From: an uncultured Christensenellaceae bacterium
Lineage (GTDB): Bacteria; Bacillota; Clostridia; Christensenellales; Borkfalkiaceae
Direction: 5' to 3'
DNA: 64,000 bases
Assembly (NCBI GenBank): GCA_910586825.1
Contig: CAJUJF010000003.1
Span: 62,001 to 126,000 of the forward strand
Within the stretch, counting starts at the first letter, position 1. Every line of letters begins with the position of its first letter. Below are positions 47,777 to 55,492 of this stretch, piece after piece. The notes under the pieces are model-generated. The model searched no databases, was not told the DNA's origin, and was given only the letters and a program-made list of their open reading frames with translations. Made by a program: the position numbers and the translations under genes.

Positions 47777-48580
47777 TTACAAATCGAGCGTCTCTTTATA
47801 AATCGCGCTTTTGGGAACGCCGCGGTCGGCGGCGGCGCGTTTCAGCGCCTCTTTCTTCTCCAAGCCGGCGTTCATGTAGTGCGCCACGTGATCGCGCGCG
47901 GATCCCGCGCAGAGCGGATTTTCCCGCATGGGCGCGCCCTCGACGAGAACGACGTATTCCCCCCGCTTTTCGCCGTCCAACCCCTCTGCCAACGTAAAAG
48001 GGATGCTTTCTTCGTGGATCTTGGTAATCTCCCGCACCGCGCAGGCGCGACGATCCCCGAACGCGCGGTACATGGCGGCGATATCCCCGTCCAGATCCTG
48101 CGGCGCGCAGTGAAACGCAAGCGTCTCCCGCGCGTTCGCGTACTCTTTCAGAAGCGCCGTACGGTCGCGGTTCTTTTCGGGCAGAAAGCCGAGAAAGGTA
48201 AACCGGTCGGACGGAAGCGCCGAAAGCACGAGCGCGCAGAGAAAAGCGTTCGGACCGGGCAACACCGTGTAAGGCTCGTCCGCTTCCCGCAGGATCCTGC
48301 ACACTTCGCGTCCGGGGTCGGAAACGACGGGCATGCCCGCATCGGACACCACGCAGATCTCCTTTCCTTCGCGCGAGAGCGCGATCATCTTCTGCGCTGC
48401 TTCCCGTTCGTTGAATTTATGACAGCTGTAAAGCGGTTTTTTGATTTCGTACGCGTTGAGCAGTTTCAGCGTATGGCGGGTGTCTTCGCAGAAAACCGCA
48501 TCCGCGGCCCGCAACGCTTCCAATGCGCGGAGCGTGATATCTTTTAAATTTCCGATCGGCGTCGCAACGAAACTAATCAT
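47777..48580 (-). CDS. rsmI: 16S rRNA (cytidine1402-2'-O)-methyltransferase
   Basis: Tetrapyrrole-methylase-fold enzyme of 267 residues acting on C1402 of 16S rRNA in the decoding centre. FVATPIGNLKDITLRALEAL, VFCEDTRHTLKLLN, CHKFNEREAA, VVSDAGMPVVSDPG and VLPGPNAFLCALVLSALP are all canonical. It overlaps trmN6 by 4 nt. The yabB-yabC (trmN6-rsmI) order is the same as in Bacillus. Full length, including the C-terminal helical segment. Confidence 0.96.
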   Translation of the reverse strand: MISFVATPIGNLKDITLRALEALRAADAVFCEDTRHTLKLLNAYEIKKPLYSCHKFNEREAAQKMIALSREGKEICVVSDAGMPVVSDPGREVCRILREADEPYTVLPGPNAFLCALVLSALPSDRFTFLGFLPEKNRDRTALLKEYANARETLAFHCAPQDLDGDIAAMYRAFGDRRACAVREITKIHEESIPFTLAEGLDGEKRGEYVVLVEGAPMRENPLCAGSARDHVAHYMNAGLEKKEALKRAAADRGVPKSAIYKETLDL

Positions 48581-49257
48581 GCGTCCTCCTCCGCGCGGGC
48601 GTTTACGTGCGTCGGCATTACGTCGATTCCGCGCTTCCCGCCTTTGACCGCCAGAACGAGCGCGGCGTACGGCTTATCGCCAGATTTTCCCGTCACCAAC
48701 TGCAATTTCTTGGGTTCCAATCCGTTCCCGTGCAACGCGCAAAACACTTCCGCAAGCCTGTCTGCACGGTGGATCAGCGCGAAGCGTCCGCCGAATTTCA
48801 GACATTTTTTTGCCGCCGCGCAGAGTTCGGGCAGCGTGAGCGCGAGTTCTTTGCGGCACGCCGCCTTGTTTTCGTCGGCGGTTGCAAACCCGCCGCGTTC
48901 ATAAGGCGGATTGCACAGGATCAGCGAAAACTTTTCGGCGTACGCGTTCGGGATCTCCTGCAAGCGCAGATTTTCGACGAAAAATTTGTCCTCCAACCCG
49001 TTCAACTCCACCGTTGCGCGGCTCATGTCGGCGAGTTCTTTTTGCATCTCGAACAGCGTCACCGACTCCACGCCCGTATTTTCCGCATAAAAATGCAACC
49101 CGATCACGCCGCTGCCCGAACAAAAATCCGCGACGACCTCCCCCCGCTTCGCCTTCAAGAACCGCGCCAAAAGCACGGAATCGGAGGTAAAGCGGTAACG
49201 TTTGGTGTCCTGGATGATCCGATAATTTCCGATGAGTAAGCTCTCTATGACCTGCAT
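48577..49257 (-). CDS. tRNA1(Val) (adenine37-N6)-methyltransferase-like protein (YabB)
   Basis: Class I SAM methylase of 226 residues. SAM loop VVADFCSGSGVIGLHFYAEN and catalytic NPPYERGG place it with TrmN6/YfiC/YabB enzymes, which methylate N6 of adenine in tRNA or related RNA. ATG at 49257 has GGAG with 7 nt spacing. Translationally coupled to rsmI. The ferredoxin gene lies upstream but ends with a terminator, so these two need their own promoter, which I could not locate in the 37-bp gap. Confidence 0.88.
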   Translation of the reverse strand: MQVIESLLIGNYRIIQDTKRYRFTSDSVLLARFLKAKRGEVVADFCSGSGVIGLHFYAENTGVESVTLFEMQKELADMSRATVELNGLEDKFFVENLRLQEIPNAYAEKFSLILCNPPYERGGFATADENKAACRKELALTLPELCAAAKKCLKFGGRFALIHRADRLAEVFCALHGNGLEPKKLQLVTGKSGDKPYAALVLAVKGGKRGIDVMPTHVNARAEEDA

Positions 49258-49292
49258 AACGGTTCTCCGTTTAAATCGGCACGGAGAAAGAA

Positions 49293-49312
49293 AAAGCGCG
49301 GCAACCCGCGCT
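49293..49312 (-). terminator. Ferredoxin gene terminator
   Basis: Minus strand AGCGCGG-GTTG-CCGCGCT followed by UUUUC, 15 nt past the ferredoxin stop. Confidence 0.8.
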
Positions 49313-49326
49313 TTTCTCTTTCGGGC

Positions 49327-49497
49327 TTATTCAGCCGTAATTGCTCCCGTAGGGCATCCATCCTCGCAAGCGCCGCAATCGATGCAGACGGCGGGGTCTA
49401 CGACGTACGTCGTATCGCCGGGTGCGATCGCGCCGACGGGACAGACGTCCGCACAAGCGCCGCAAGATACGCAGGCGTCATTGATCGTATGTGCCAT
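49327..49497 (-). CDS. 2[4Fe-4S] ferredoxin
   Basis: Small electron carrier of 56 residues with two classical cluster motifs: CVSCGACADVCP (CxxCxxCxxxCP) and CIDCGACEDGCP. The opening MAHTINDACVSCG and internal pseudo-twofold symmetry are those of clostridial ferredoxins, which couple pyruvate metabolism, hydrogenases and other low-potential reactions. ATG at 49497 has GGAGG 6 nt upstream. Has its own promoter and terminator, so it is expressed as a single abundant message, inserted between ricT and the trmN6-rsmI pair. Confidence 0.96.
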   Translation of the reverse strand: MAHTINDACVSCGACADVCPVGAIAPGDTTYVVDPAVCIDCGACEDGCPTGAITAE

Positions 49498-49552
49498 GGT
49501 GAACCTCCGTTTTTAATCTTCCGACACGGCGATAACCGCCGTATCCAAATTG

Positions 49553-49581
49553 ATTATATCACATTATTTTCCGTTCGTAAA
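49553..49581 (-). promoter_or_regulatory. Ferredoxin promoter
   Basis: Minus strand TTTACG (49576-49581), 17-bp spacer, TATAAT (49553-49558). The leader holds a small ACGGCG/CGCCGT hairpin. Confidence 0.65.
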
Positions 49582-49589
49582 GTTTTTTC

Positions 49590-50438
49590 TTACGATTCGC
49601 GGGAATTTTTCTCGGACTGCTCCGCCTCGCCGCGCTTGAACGTAAGCTCCGATACGGGAAAATCGCGGTAGAAGAACGTGCCGTCTTTTTCGATTTTCAC
49701 GCGCACTTCCTGTTTGAGCATGTTTTCCGAAACGACGATCCCTTTCCCCTCCGGCGTGCCGACCGTGCCGCCCTGCTTCGGCATCTTCTTATAGACGCTC
49801 GCATAGTATTCGTTTTCGTAAGAAAGACAGCACATCAGCCGTCCGCACAGTCCGCTGATCTTTCCCGGATTGAGCGAAAGCCCTTGATTCTTCGCCATTT
49901 TGATGCTGACTTTTTTGAACTCCGGCATACAGCCCGCGCAACAGCATTCCCTTCCGCAAGGCGCGATCCCGCCGAGGATGCGCGTTTCGTCGCGGATCCC
50001 GACCTGTTTCAGTTCGATGCGGATATGGAATACGGAGGCAAGATCCTTTACCAGCTCGCGGAAATCCACCCGCCCTTCCGCCGTGAACGTAAACACCACT
50101 TTACTGCCGTCGAAGGTGAATTCGCAGTCGATGAGCTTCATCTCCAACCCGTGCTTGCGGATCTTTTCTTTGCAGATCTTCATCGCCTCGCCGCGGCGCT
50201 CTTCGTTGCGGCGCACCGTTTCCTCGTCCTTTTCCGTTGCGATCCGTAAAATGGGCTTTAACGGCGATACGATTTCCCCGTTTTCGACTTCCTTTTGCGG
50301 ATTGACGACGACGGCGTATTCCGGTCCGCGCGCAGTTTCGACGATGACGCCCTGTCCGCGCGCAGGCGTCGCTTTGCCCGCGCTGAAATAGTAGGGTTTG
50401 CAATTCCCCTTGAATTTTACGACGACAACTTTCTCCAT
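49590..50438 (-). CDS. ricT: RicT/YaaT PSP1-domain protein
   Basis: Protein of 282 residues. In Bacillus, RicT with RicA and RicF binds [4Fe-4S] clusters and directs RNase Y mRNA processing, affecting sporulation and competence. Family cysteines are intact: APCGRECCCAGCMPEF and GLCGRLMCCLSYENEYY. The PSP1 domain lies at about 55-145. ATG at 50438 lies 22 nt inside the holB end, so it is coupled to holB, as in the Bacillus holB-yaaT pair. No ricA or ricF is in the window. Confidence 0.93.
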   Translation of the reverse strand: MEKVVVVKFKGNCKPYYFSAGKATPARGQGVIVETARGPEYAVVVNPQKEVENGEIVSPLKPILRIATEKDEETVRRNEERRGEAMKICKEKIRKHGLEMKLIDCEFTFDGSKVVFTFTAEGRVDFRELVKDLASVFHIRIELKQVGIRDETRILGGIAPCGRECCCAGCMPEFKKVSIKMAKNQGLSLNPGKISGLCGRLMCCLSYENEYYASVYKKMPKQGGTVGTPEGKGIVVSENMLKQEVRVKIEKDGTFFYRDFPVSELTFKRGEAEQSEKNSRES

Positions 50439-51361
50439 TTTTCTTTCTCCTCCCGAATCCCGAGGGCGAGCGTAAACAGCGCCATGCCGAAATTCGCGTT
50501 AAACTGTATCTGCCGCTCCGCCTCCCCCGTGAGGGAAACGGCGCGGATGAGCGCGCCCGCGGGATACTCCCGCGCGATTTCTTCGATCTCTTTTTTCCGA
50601 AGCGCCGCGTAACGTTCCTGCCACGTCGCATGGAACAGCGCGTCGCGAAGGGTCAGTTTCAGCGCGGCGAGAAAGGCGCGCTTTTCCTTTCTCTCTCCGA
50701 TTTCGCGGCAACACGCCGCAAAGTTCTCTTCCGTTAAAAACCGCGCCGCGAGAGCGAAATCCTCGCCGCCGCCTTTGAGGAGATCGACCGCGACCGAATA
50801 GATCCCGCCGCTTGCCGCGGCAGCCGCCGCGATCCCCTGCTCGCCCGCATATTCCCGCGCGAGCGCCGCCTGCACCTGTTCTTCCGAAAAGGGCGGCACC
50901 GTCAGCTTTTTCATGCGGGACAAAACCGTGGGAAGCACCGCGTGTTCCGCCGTTGCGCCGAGCAGGAAACAAACCCCTTCCGCCGGCTCTTCGAACATCT
51001 TCAAAAGCTTATTTTGCACGAGCGGCGTCACGTTCTGGAAACCGTCTAAGACGAACAGTTTCCGCGTTCCCTCCACGGGGCGCAAAACGCTCTCGTCAAG
51101 CAGACGCGCCGCGCTCTCCGCCGTAAGTTTCTCCCCTTCGGCGGGAAAAAATACGCAGTCGGAAAAGCTCTCTTCTCCGATGAGCCGGGAAACCCGTCCG
51201 CCGTCTTCCGCGCCGAAATATACCGCCGCGCATTCCCGCAACAGGGGCCGCAACAGTTTTTCGTCGGGAAACAGCACGAGCACCGCGTGGGAAAGGTCGT
51301 TTTCCGCCGCGTCCGCCCGCAACCGTTTGTATGCGCTTGTCTCGCGTAATAACCGTTTCAT
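50417..51361 (-). CDS. holB: DNA polymerase III delta' subunit, P-loop-lacking
   Basis: Clamp-loader subunit of 314 residues. KLFVLDGFQNVTPLVQNKLL followed by KMFEEPAEGVCFLLGATAEH and VLPTVLSRMKKLTVPPFSEE match delta' of Firmicutes, including the SRM form of the sensor-1 SRC motif. The N-terminal SHAVLVLFPDEKLL has no GxxGxGK loop, so it does not bind ATP at that site, and zinc cysteines are absent; delta' is naturally non-ATPase but usually keeps more of the loop. ATG at 51361 overlaps the decarboxylase stop by 4 nt. Position before ricT supports the call. Confidence 0.88.
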   Translation of the reverse strand: MKRLLRETSAYKRLRADAAENDLSHAVLVLFPDEKLLRPLLRECAAVYFGAEDGGRVSRLIGEESFSDCVFFPAEGEKLTAESAARLLDESVLRPVEGTRKLFVLDGFQNVTPLVQNKLLKMFEEPAEGVCFLLGATAEHAVLPTVLSRMKKLTVPPFSEEQVQAALAREYAGEQGIAAAAAASGGIYSVAVDLLKGGGEDFALAARFLTEENFAACCREIGERKEKRAFLAALKLTLRDALFHATWQERYAALRKKEIEEIAREYPAGALIRAVSLTGEAERQIQFNANFGMALFTLALGIREEKEKWRKLSS

Positions 51362-52422
51362 TCTTTCCGATCGCCCCGCAGAAATTCGCAGCCGTAGGCT
51401 TCGCATGCGACGTTTTCCCGAACGGATTCGCGGGGAAGCCCGCGCAAAAGCCGTTCGAGTTTTTTCAGCTCCCGCGCCTTGGTACAGGGCGAGAGATAAA
51501 AACAGAGATAATTTCCGTCGTTGAATTCCGCATAGACGCCGCGCGATTCCAACGCGCGTTGCGCCGCGTCCGCTTGCGTTCCGAACGGCACGAGAAGTTT
51601 CGTCCAATCCCCGTTCGGATACGCCAAGACCCGCGCTTTCAACGCCTCCGCCGCATGTTCGATCTTTTCGTTGCGCGGATATTTCACCGCGTACTCCACG
51701 CTCGCCATAATCGGATAGGAAGGCGAAGAGGTGCGGAAGAGTTTTACGCTTTCCGCGAGAAGTCCCGAAAAACGAACCGACTTTGCCGACACCACGGCGC
51801 CCTGCGTCATTGCGGGGAGGGATTTATGCACGCCGTCCACCCACAGATCGGCGTATTTTCCCGCATGCAGGGAAGTGAAATGCAAATGTCCGCCGTGCGC
51901 GCCGTCGATCGCAAGCGGCTTGCCCGCCGTTTGACAGATCTCCCGCGCCGCGGCAAGCGGCGGAAAATTTCCGTAATAATCGGGCGACGTGAGCAGAAGC
52001 GCGTCCGCCTCCGAGACCGCGCGCGCGAGTTCCGCTTCCGACGGCTGAACAGGCACGCCGCGTTCCCGATTCTGAACGACGGGAACGGTCGCCAGCCCCA
52101 AGAGCCGACAGCCGTTTTGCACGCTGATGTGCGAAAAAGTCGGGACGGCGATCCGTTTGCAACCCGCCGCGCGCAATGCCGCCAACATGGCGTATACGCC
52201 CGACGTGCTCCCGTCCGTGAGAATAAAACTCCGCTCCGCGCCGAGGATCCGCGCGATCTCCTCTTCCGCCGTTTTGATGACGCCGCGCGGCGAAGAAAGA
52301 TCGTCGGAATAAGAAAGCTCCGTGATGTCTGTGCCCGCACGCTTATGCCCGGGCGTATGAAAGGAAACGTGTTTTTTCTGCCGCGCAAGCATCTCCGCGA
52401 TGCGGCAATCCCTCTTCTTCAT
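51358..52422 (-). CDS. Orn/Lys/Arg-decarboxylase-family PLP enzyme (YaaO-like), short form
   Basis: Fold-type I PLP enzyme of 354 residues, shorter than the about 480 of YaaO/SpeA-type proteins because the C-terminal domain is reduced. Motifs: SFHTPGHKRAG, LTDGSTSGVYAMLAALRAAG, AIDGAHGGHLHFTSLHAGKY and PLP Lys in VDGVHKSLPAMTQGAV. Family members make cadaverine, putrescine or agmatine from the amino acids. It precedes holB-ricT like Bacillus yaaO, but tmk, yaaQ and yaaR between them are missing. It overlaps holB and follows the membrane protein by 13 nt. Substrate specificity unresolved. Confidence 0.85.
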   Translation of the reverse strand: MKKRDCRIAEMLARQKKHVSFHTPGHKRAGTDITELSYSDDLSSPRGVIKTAEEEIARILGAERSFILTDGSTSGVYAMLAALRAAGCKRIAVPTFSHISVQNGCRLLGLATVPVVQNRERGVPVQPSEAELARAVSEADALLLTSPDYYGNFPPLAAAREICQTAGKPLAIDGAHGGHLHFTSLHAGKYADLWVDGVHKSLPAMTQGAVVSAKSVRFSGLLAESVKLFRTSSPSYPIMASVEYAVKYPRNEKIEHAAEALKARVLAYPNGDWTKLLVPFGTQADAAQRALESRGVYAEFNDGNYLCFYLSPCTKARELKKLERLLRGLPRESVRENVACEAYGCEFLRGDRKE

Positions 52423-52435
52423 ATCCGCCGCCCTC

Positions 52436-53347
52436 TCAGGCGTAAGTCGTAACGAGGTAACTCAAAAACGAAAGCGTGTCGTACGTCAGTTCGCTCTGCT
52501 TACCGTAACTCGTATAAAAGAGCATGAGCGCGAGATGATCCTTTGCCGCCTCGTCCCCCTCTTTATAGTAGACGAGGTTGGTGATGGTATTCAATCCGTC
52601 CAGCCCGATCCCCGGGGAATATTCCTTGTCCTCGTGCGTGTAGACGAGGTGTTTGAGCGCGCCGCGCTCGAACGCGGCAGACACGGTCAGATAGTCCGCC
52701 TTTAATTTATGGAGCCGCTCTTTTTCCTGCGCGATTCCCTTCTGCCTGTTCTTCTGCGAACGGAAGCGTTTGTCGTTGCTGTTCCGTTTGAGAAAACTCT
52801 CCTCCGCCTTTTGTTCGTCGAGCGGGCTGTCCGCGCCGAAGCCGACGCCGAAATAGCCTTCGAGGTAGGCGCGCGCGCTGTCCATAAAATAACGGGTGTC
52901 GTAATATCCGCCGAGGCTCGTCTCCGTCGTCAGCGTCGTGCCCGAAAGAGAGCGCAGGGTGGAAGCTTGTTTCAGATTGCCCTCTTCATCGTACCGTTCC
53001 ACGTCGGTGACAAACATGACCGTACCTTCTTTGGCGGCGCGGCGCGCGCCGAAAATGGTGTTGGCGGAATAACTGTCGTCGCGGAAATATTCCGAAGTCA
53101 CGGTAAGAATTTCGTAAGAAAACGCGTTCTTGGATTCGAGTTCTTCGGACACGCCGCCGAACTTCGAACCCGTGTACACGTCGGTATAACCGTAGATCTC
53201 GAAGGACTGCGCCGACGTCGGCGTCGTTCTCACCATGGTGAAAAACAGCGACAGCGCGAGCGCCGCGATTGCGATCGATACGATAATTTTCAGCCAGTCG
53301 TAGGAAAGTAAATTTCCCAAACGCTGTTTTGTGATCCTTGCGTCCAC
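52436..53347 (-). CDS. Single-pass membrane protein, function unknown
   Basis: Protein of 303 residues. A short cytoplasmic N-terminus (DARITKQRLGNLLSYDW) precedes one membrane helix (about 20-40, IIVSIAIAALALSLFFTMV), and the remaining 260 residues are predicted extracytoplasmic and mixed alpha/beta, with long coiled-coil-like RSQKNRQKGIAQEKERLHKL near 195. I do not recognise a family. The start is GTG at 53347, decided by AAAGGAG 5 nt upstream; 53371 has none. Lies between lysS and the decarboxylase in one operon. Confidence 0.65.
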   Translation of the reverse strand: MDARITKQRLGNLLSYDWLKIIVSIAIAALALSLFFTMVRTTPTSAQSFEIYGYTDVYTGSKFGGVSEELESKNAFSYEILTVTSEYFRDDSYSANTIFGARRAAKEGTVMFVTDVERYDEEGNLKQASTLRSLSGTTLTTETSLGGYYDTRYFMDSARAYLEGYFGVGFGADSPLDEQKAEESFLKRNSNDKRFRSQKNRQKGIAQEKERLHKLKADYLTVSAAFERGALKHLVYTHEDKEYSPGIGLDGLNTITNLVYYKEGDEAAKDHLALMLFYTSYGKQSELTYDTLSFLSYLVTTYA

Positions 53348-53365
53348 AGCGTCTCCTTTGCAAAC

Positions 53366-53389
53366 GGACACGGAAAAACTTCCGTGTCC
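53366..53389. repeat. Intercistronic hairpin after lysS
   Basis: GGACACGGAA-AAAC-TTCCGTGTCC, 9 bp past the lysS stop, without a following U-run. More likely an mRNA-processing or stability element than a terminator, because the operon continues. Confidence 0.5.
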
Positions 53390-53397
53390 CGCCGTTC

Positions 53398-54885
53398 TTA
53401 TTTTTTAGGTTTCATTGTGGGGAACAGAAGTACGTCGCGGATGCTGTCGTTGTTCGTCAACAACATCACGAGACGGTCGACGCCGAAGCCGAGCCCGCCC
53501 GTAGGCGGCATGCCGTATTCGAGCGCGTTGAGGAAATCTTCGTCCACTTCCGCGTTCATGCCGAGCGCGCGCTTCTTTTCCGCCTGTCCGGTCATACGCT
53601 CGCGCTGATCGATGGGATCGTTCAATTCGGAAAATGCGTTGCCCATCTCCATGCCCGCGATAAAGTATTCGAACCGCTCCGTCATCGTCGGGTCCTCCGG
53701 CTTGCGCTTCGCAAGCGGGGAAATCTCGACGGGATAGTCGTAGATAAACGTGGGCTGGATCAGCTTGTCCTCGACGAATTTATCGAAGAACGCCGCCAAA
53801 ATATGCCCCTTCGTATCCCTTCCTTTTTCAAGCGGGACTTTATTTTCCGCCGCGACTTTCCGCGCCTCTTCGTCCGAAGAGATCGAGGCGAAGTCGACGC
53901 CCGAATATTTCTTGACCGCCTCCGCCATCGTAAGGCGTTCCCACTTGCTCAGATCGATCTCGTGTCCGCGGAAAGGCACCGTCGCCGTGCCGCAAACCCG
54001 TTCCGCGATACGCCGGTACATCTCTTCCGTGAAGTCCATGATTTCGAAATAATCGGCGTACGCCTGATATACCTCGACCGTCGTGAATTCGGGATTGTGC
54101 GAAGAGTCCATGCCCTCGTTGCGGAATATCCTGCCGAGTTCGTAAACCTTTTCGAACCCGCCCACGATCAGCCGTTTCAGATACAGCTCCGTCTCGATCC
54201 TCAGATACATTTCGAGATCGAGCGCATTATGATGCGTTTTGAAAGGACGGGCGTCCGCGCCGATCTCGATCGGGAGCAGAATGGGCGTATCCGCTTCGAG
54301 AAATCCTTTTTCGTTCAGATAGGCGCGGATTTCCCCGATGATCTTCGCGCGGCGGTAAAACGTCGTGCGGACGTCTTCGTTCATGATCAGATCGACGTGC
54401 CGCAAACGGTACTTCATATCGACGTTGACGAGACCGTTGTGCTTTTCGGGAAGCGGCAAAAGCGACTTCGAAAGCATTTCGAGATGGGTGGCGTGGACCG
54501 TCACTTCCCCCGTCTGCGTTCTGAAAACCGTGCCGCGGATCCCCAAAATGTCCCCGATGTCGTAATCCTTTTTAAAAGACGCATACGCTTCTTCCCCGAC
54601 GTCCTGACGGGTAATGTATATCTGGATCTGCCCCTGATTGTCGGAGATATGCGAAAAAGACGCCTTGCCCATAATGCGGCGGGACATCAGTCTGCCCGCG
54701 ACGGAGACCTCTTTCCCTTCGAGCGCGTCGAACCCCTCCCGAATCTCTTCGGAATGCGCGGTGACGGCGTATTTGGTTTTCAGATAGGGATTCGCTCCCT
54801 CCTGCGCCAATTTGTTCAGCTTTTCGCGGCGGATGCGCGCCTGTTCGGCAAGCTGTTCCTCCGTGTTTTCGATCTTTTCTTCCAT
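53398..54885 (-). CDS. lysS: Lysine-tRNA ligase, class II
   Basis: Synthetase of 495 residues. N-terminal OB anticodon-binding domain (VSVAGRLMSRRIMGKASFSH, about 60-170), then class II core: THHNALDLEMYLRIETELYL, motif 2 FRNEGMDSSHNPEFTTVEVY and motif 3 GGLGFGVDRLVMLLTNN. The loop before THHN reads LLPIEIGADARPF where most family members have GGAxARPF, a modest variation. ATG at 54885 has AAAGG. The greA-lysS order is classical. No T-box is seen. Confidence 0.97.
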   Translation of the reverse strand: MEEKIENTEEQLAEQARIRREKLNKLAQEGANPYLKTKYAVTAHSEEIREGFDALEGKEVSVAGRLMSRRIMGKASFSHISDNQGQIQIYITRQDVGEEAYASFKKDYDIGDILGIRGTVFRTQTGEVTVHATHLEMLSKSLLPLPEKHNGLVNVDMKYRLRHVDLIMNEDVRTTFYRRAKIIGEIRAYLNEKGFLEADTPILLPIEIGADARPFKTHHNALDLEMYLRIETELYLKRLIVGGFEKVYELGRIFRNEGMDSSHNPEFTTVEVYQAYADYFEIMDFTEEMYRRIAERVCGTATVPFRGHEIDLSKWERLTMAEAVKKYSGVDFASISSDEEARKVAAENKVPLEKGRDTKGHILAAFFDKFVEDKLIQPTFIYDYPVEISPLAKRKPEDPTMTERFEYFIAGMEMGNAFSELNDPIDQRERMTGQAEKKRALGMNAEVDEDFLNALEYGMPPTGGLGFGVDRLVMLLTNNDSIRDVLLFPTMKPKK

Positions 54886-54897
54886 AACCTTTCCCGA

Positions 54898-55362
54898 TCA
54901 GTTGATTTTCAGAATTTTTAACTGGTATTCGCAGTCGGGCGCCTTGACGGTGACCGTTTCGCCACGCTTATGCCCCAACAGCGCTTTGCCGACGGGGGAT
55001 TCGTTGGAGACGATGTTCTTCATCGCGTCCACTTCCGTCGTTCCCATGATCGTATAGACGGTCTCCTCTTCCAGATCGGCGTCGTACACTTTGACTTCGG
55101 AACCGATATGGACGACGGATTTATCGTCCGTTTCTTCGATGATCACGGCGTTTTTGATCTTGAAATCGAGTTCGATGATCTCGCCCTCGTTCGCCGCCTG
55201 TTCGTTGCGCGCCGCGTCATACTCCGCGTTTTCGGACAAATCGCCGTGGCTGCGCGCCTCCTGAATACGCTCTACGATCTCCGCCCGTTTGACTTTTTGA
55301 AGATACTCAAGCTGTTTCACCGCCTCTTCGTATCCCTTTTTCGTCATAAAAAATTCTGCCAT
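54898..55362 (-). CDS. greA: Transcription elongation factor GreA
   Basis: Protein of 154 residues rescuing backtracked RNA polymerase by stimulating transcript cleavage. N-terminal coiled coil with RIQEARSHGDLSENAEYDAA, holding the acidic tip residues (D, E), and C-terminal FKBP-like domain with SPVGKALLGHKRGETVTVKA. First gene of the operon greA-lysS-membrane protein-decarboxylase-holB-ricT; gap to lysS is 12 nt. Its leader holds an 11-bp hairpin right at the transcript 5' end. Confidence 0.97.
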   Translation of the reverse strand: MAEFFMTKKGYEEAVKQLEYLQKVKRAEIVERIQEARSHGDLSENAEYDAARNEQAANEGEIIELDFKIKNAVIIEETDDKSVVHIGSEVKVYDADLEEETVYTIMGTTEVDAMKNIVSNESPVGKALLGHKRGETVTVKAPDCEYQLKILKIN

Positions 55363-55413
55363 ATTCCCCGTCCTCGTTTTATTTGCGCCCGCTGCGCGGT
55401 CTTATAAAGACGA

Positions 55414-55446
55414 CCGTGATTTCCGCTTGAAGTTCGGAAATCACGG
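55414..55446 (-). promoter_or_regulatory. 5'-end hairpin in the greA leader
   Basis: CCGTGATTTCC (55436-55446 read on minus) pairs perfectly with GGAAATCACGG, loop of 11 nt, starting about 10 nt after the predicted transcript start. No U-run follows, so it is likely an mRNA-stabilising or protein-binding element. Confidence 0.6.
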
Positions 55447-55462
55447 CGCGTATTCTGATAGC

Positions 55463-55491
55463 ATTATAGCCTATTTCAATTCCTTTGTCAA
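55463..55491 (-). promoter_or_regulatory. greA-lysS operon promoter
   Basis: Perfect consensus on the minus strand: TTGACA (55486-55491), 17-bp spacer, TATAAT (55463-55468). The -35 lies 2 bp after the aminotransferase stop. Confidence 0.85.
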
Positions 55492-55492
55492 C

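Noticed and set aside
51358..52422. Pseudogene of an Orn/Lys/Arg decarboxylase
   Set aside because: Shorter than the family norm, but all PLP motifs are intact, the frame is open and both ends overlap or abut neighbours normally.
53366..53389. Terminator after lysS
   Set aside because: The stem is perfect but no U-run follows on the minus strand, and the next gene is only 51 bp away with a strong ribosome site.
53338..54921. 527-codon plus-strand frame opposite lysS
   Set aside because: Antisense shadow of lysS; no recognisable domain.
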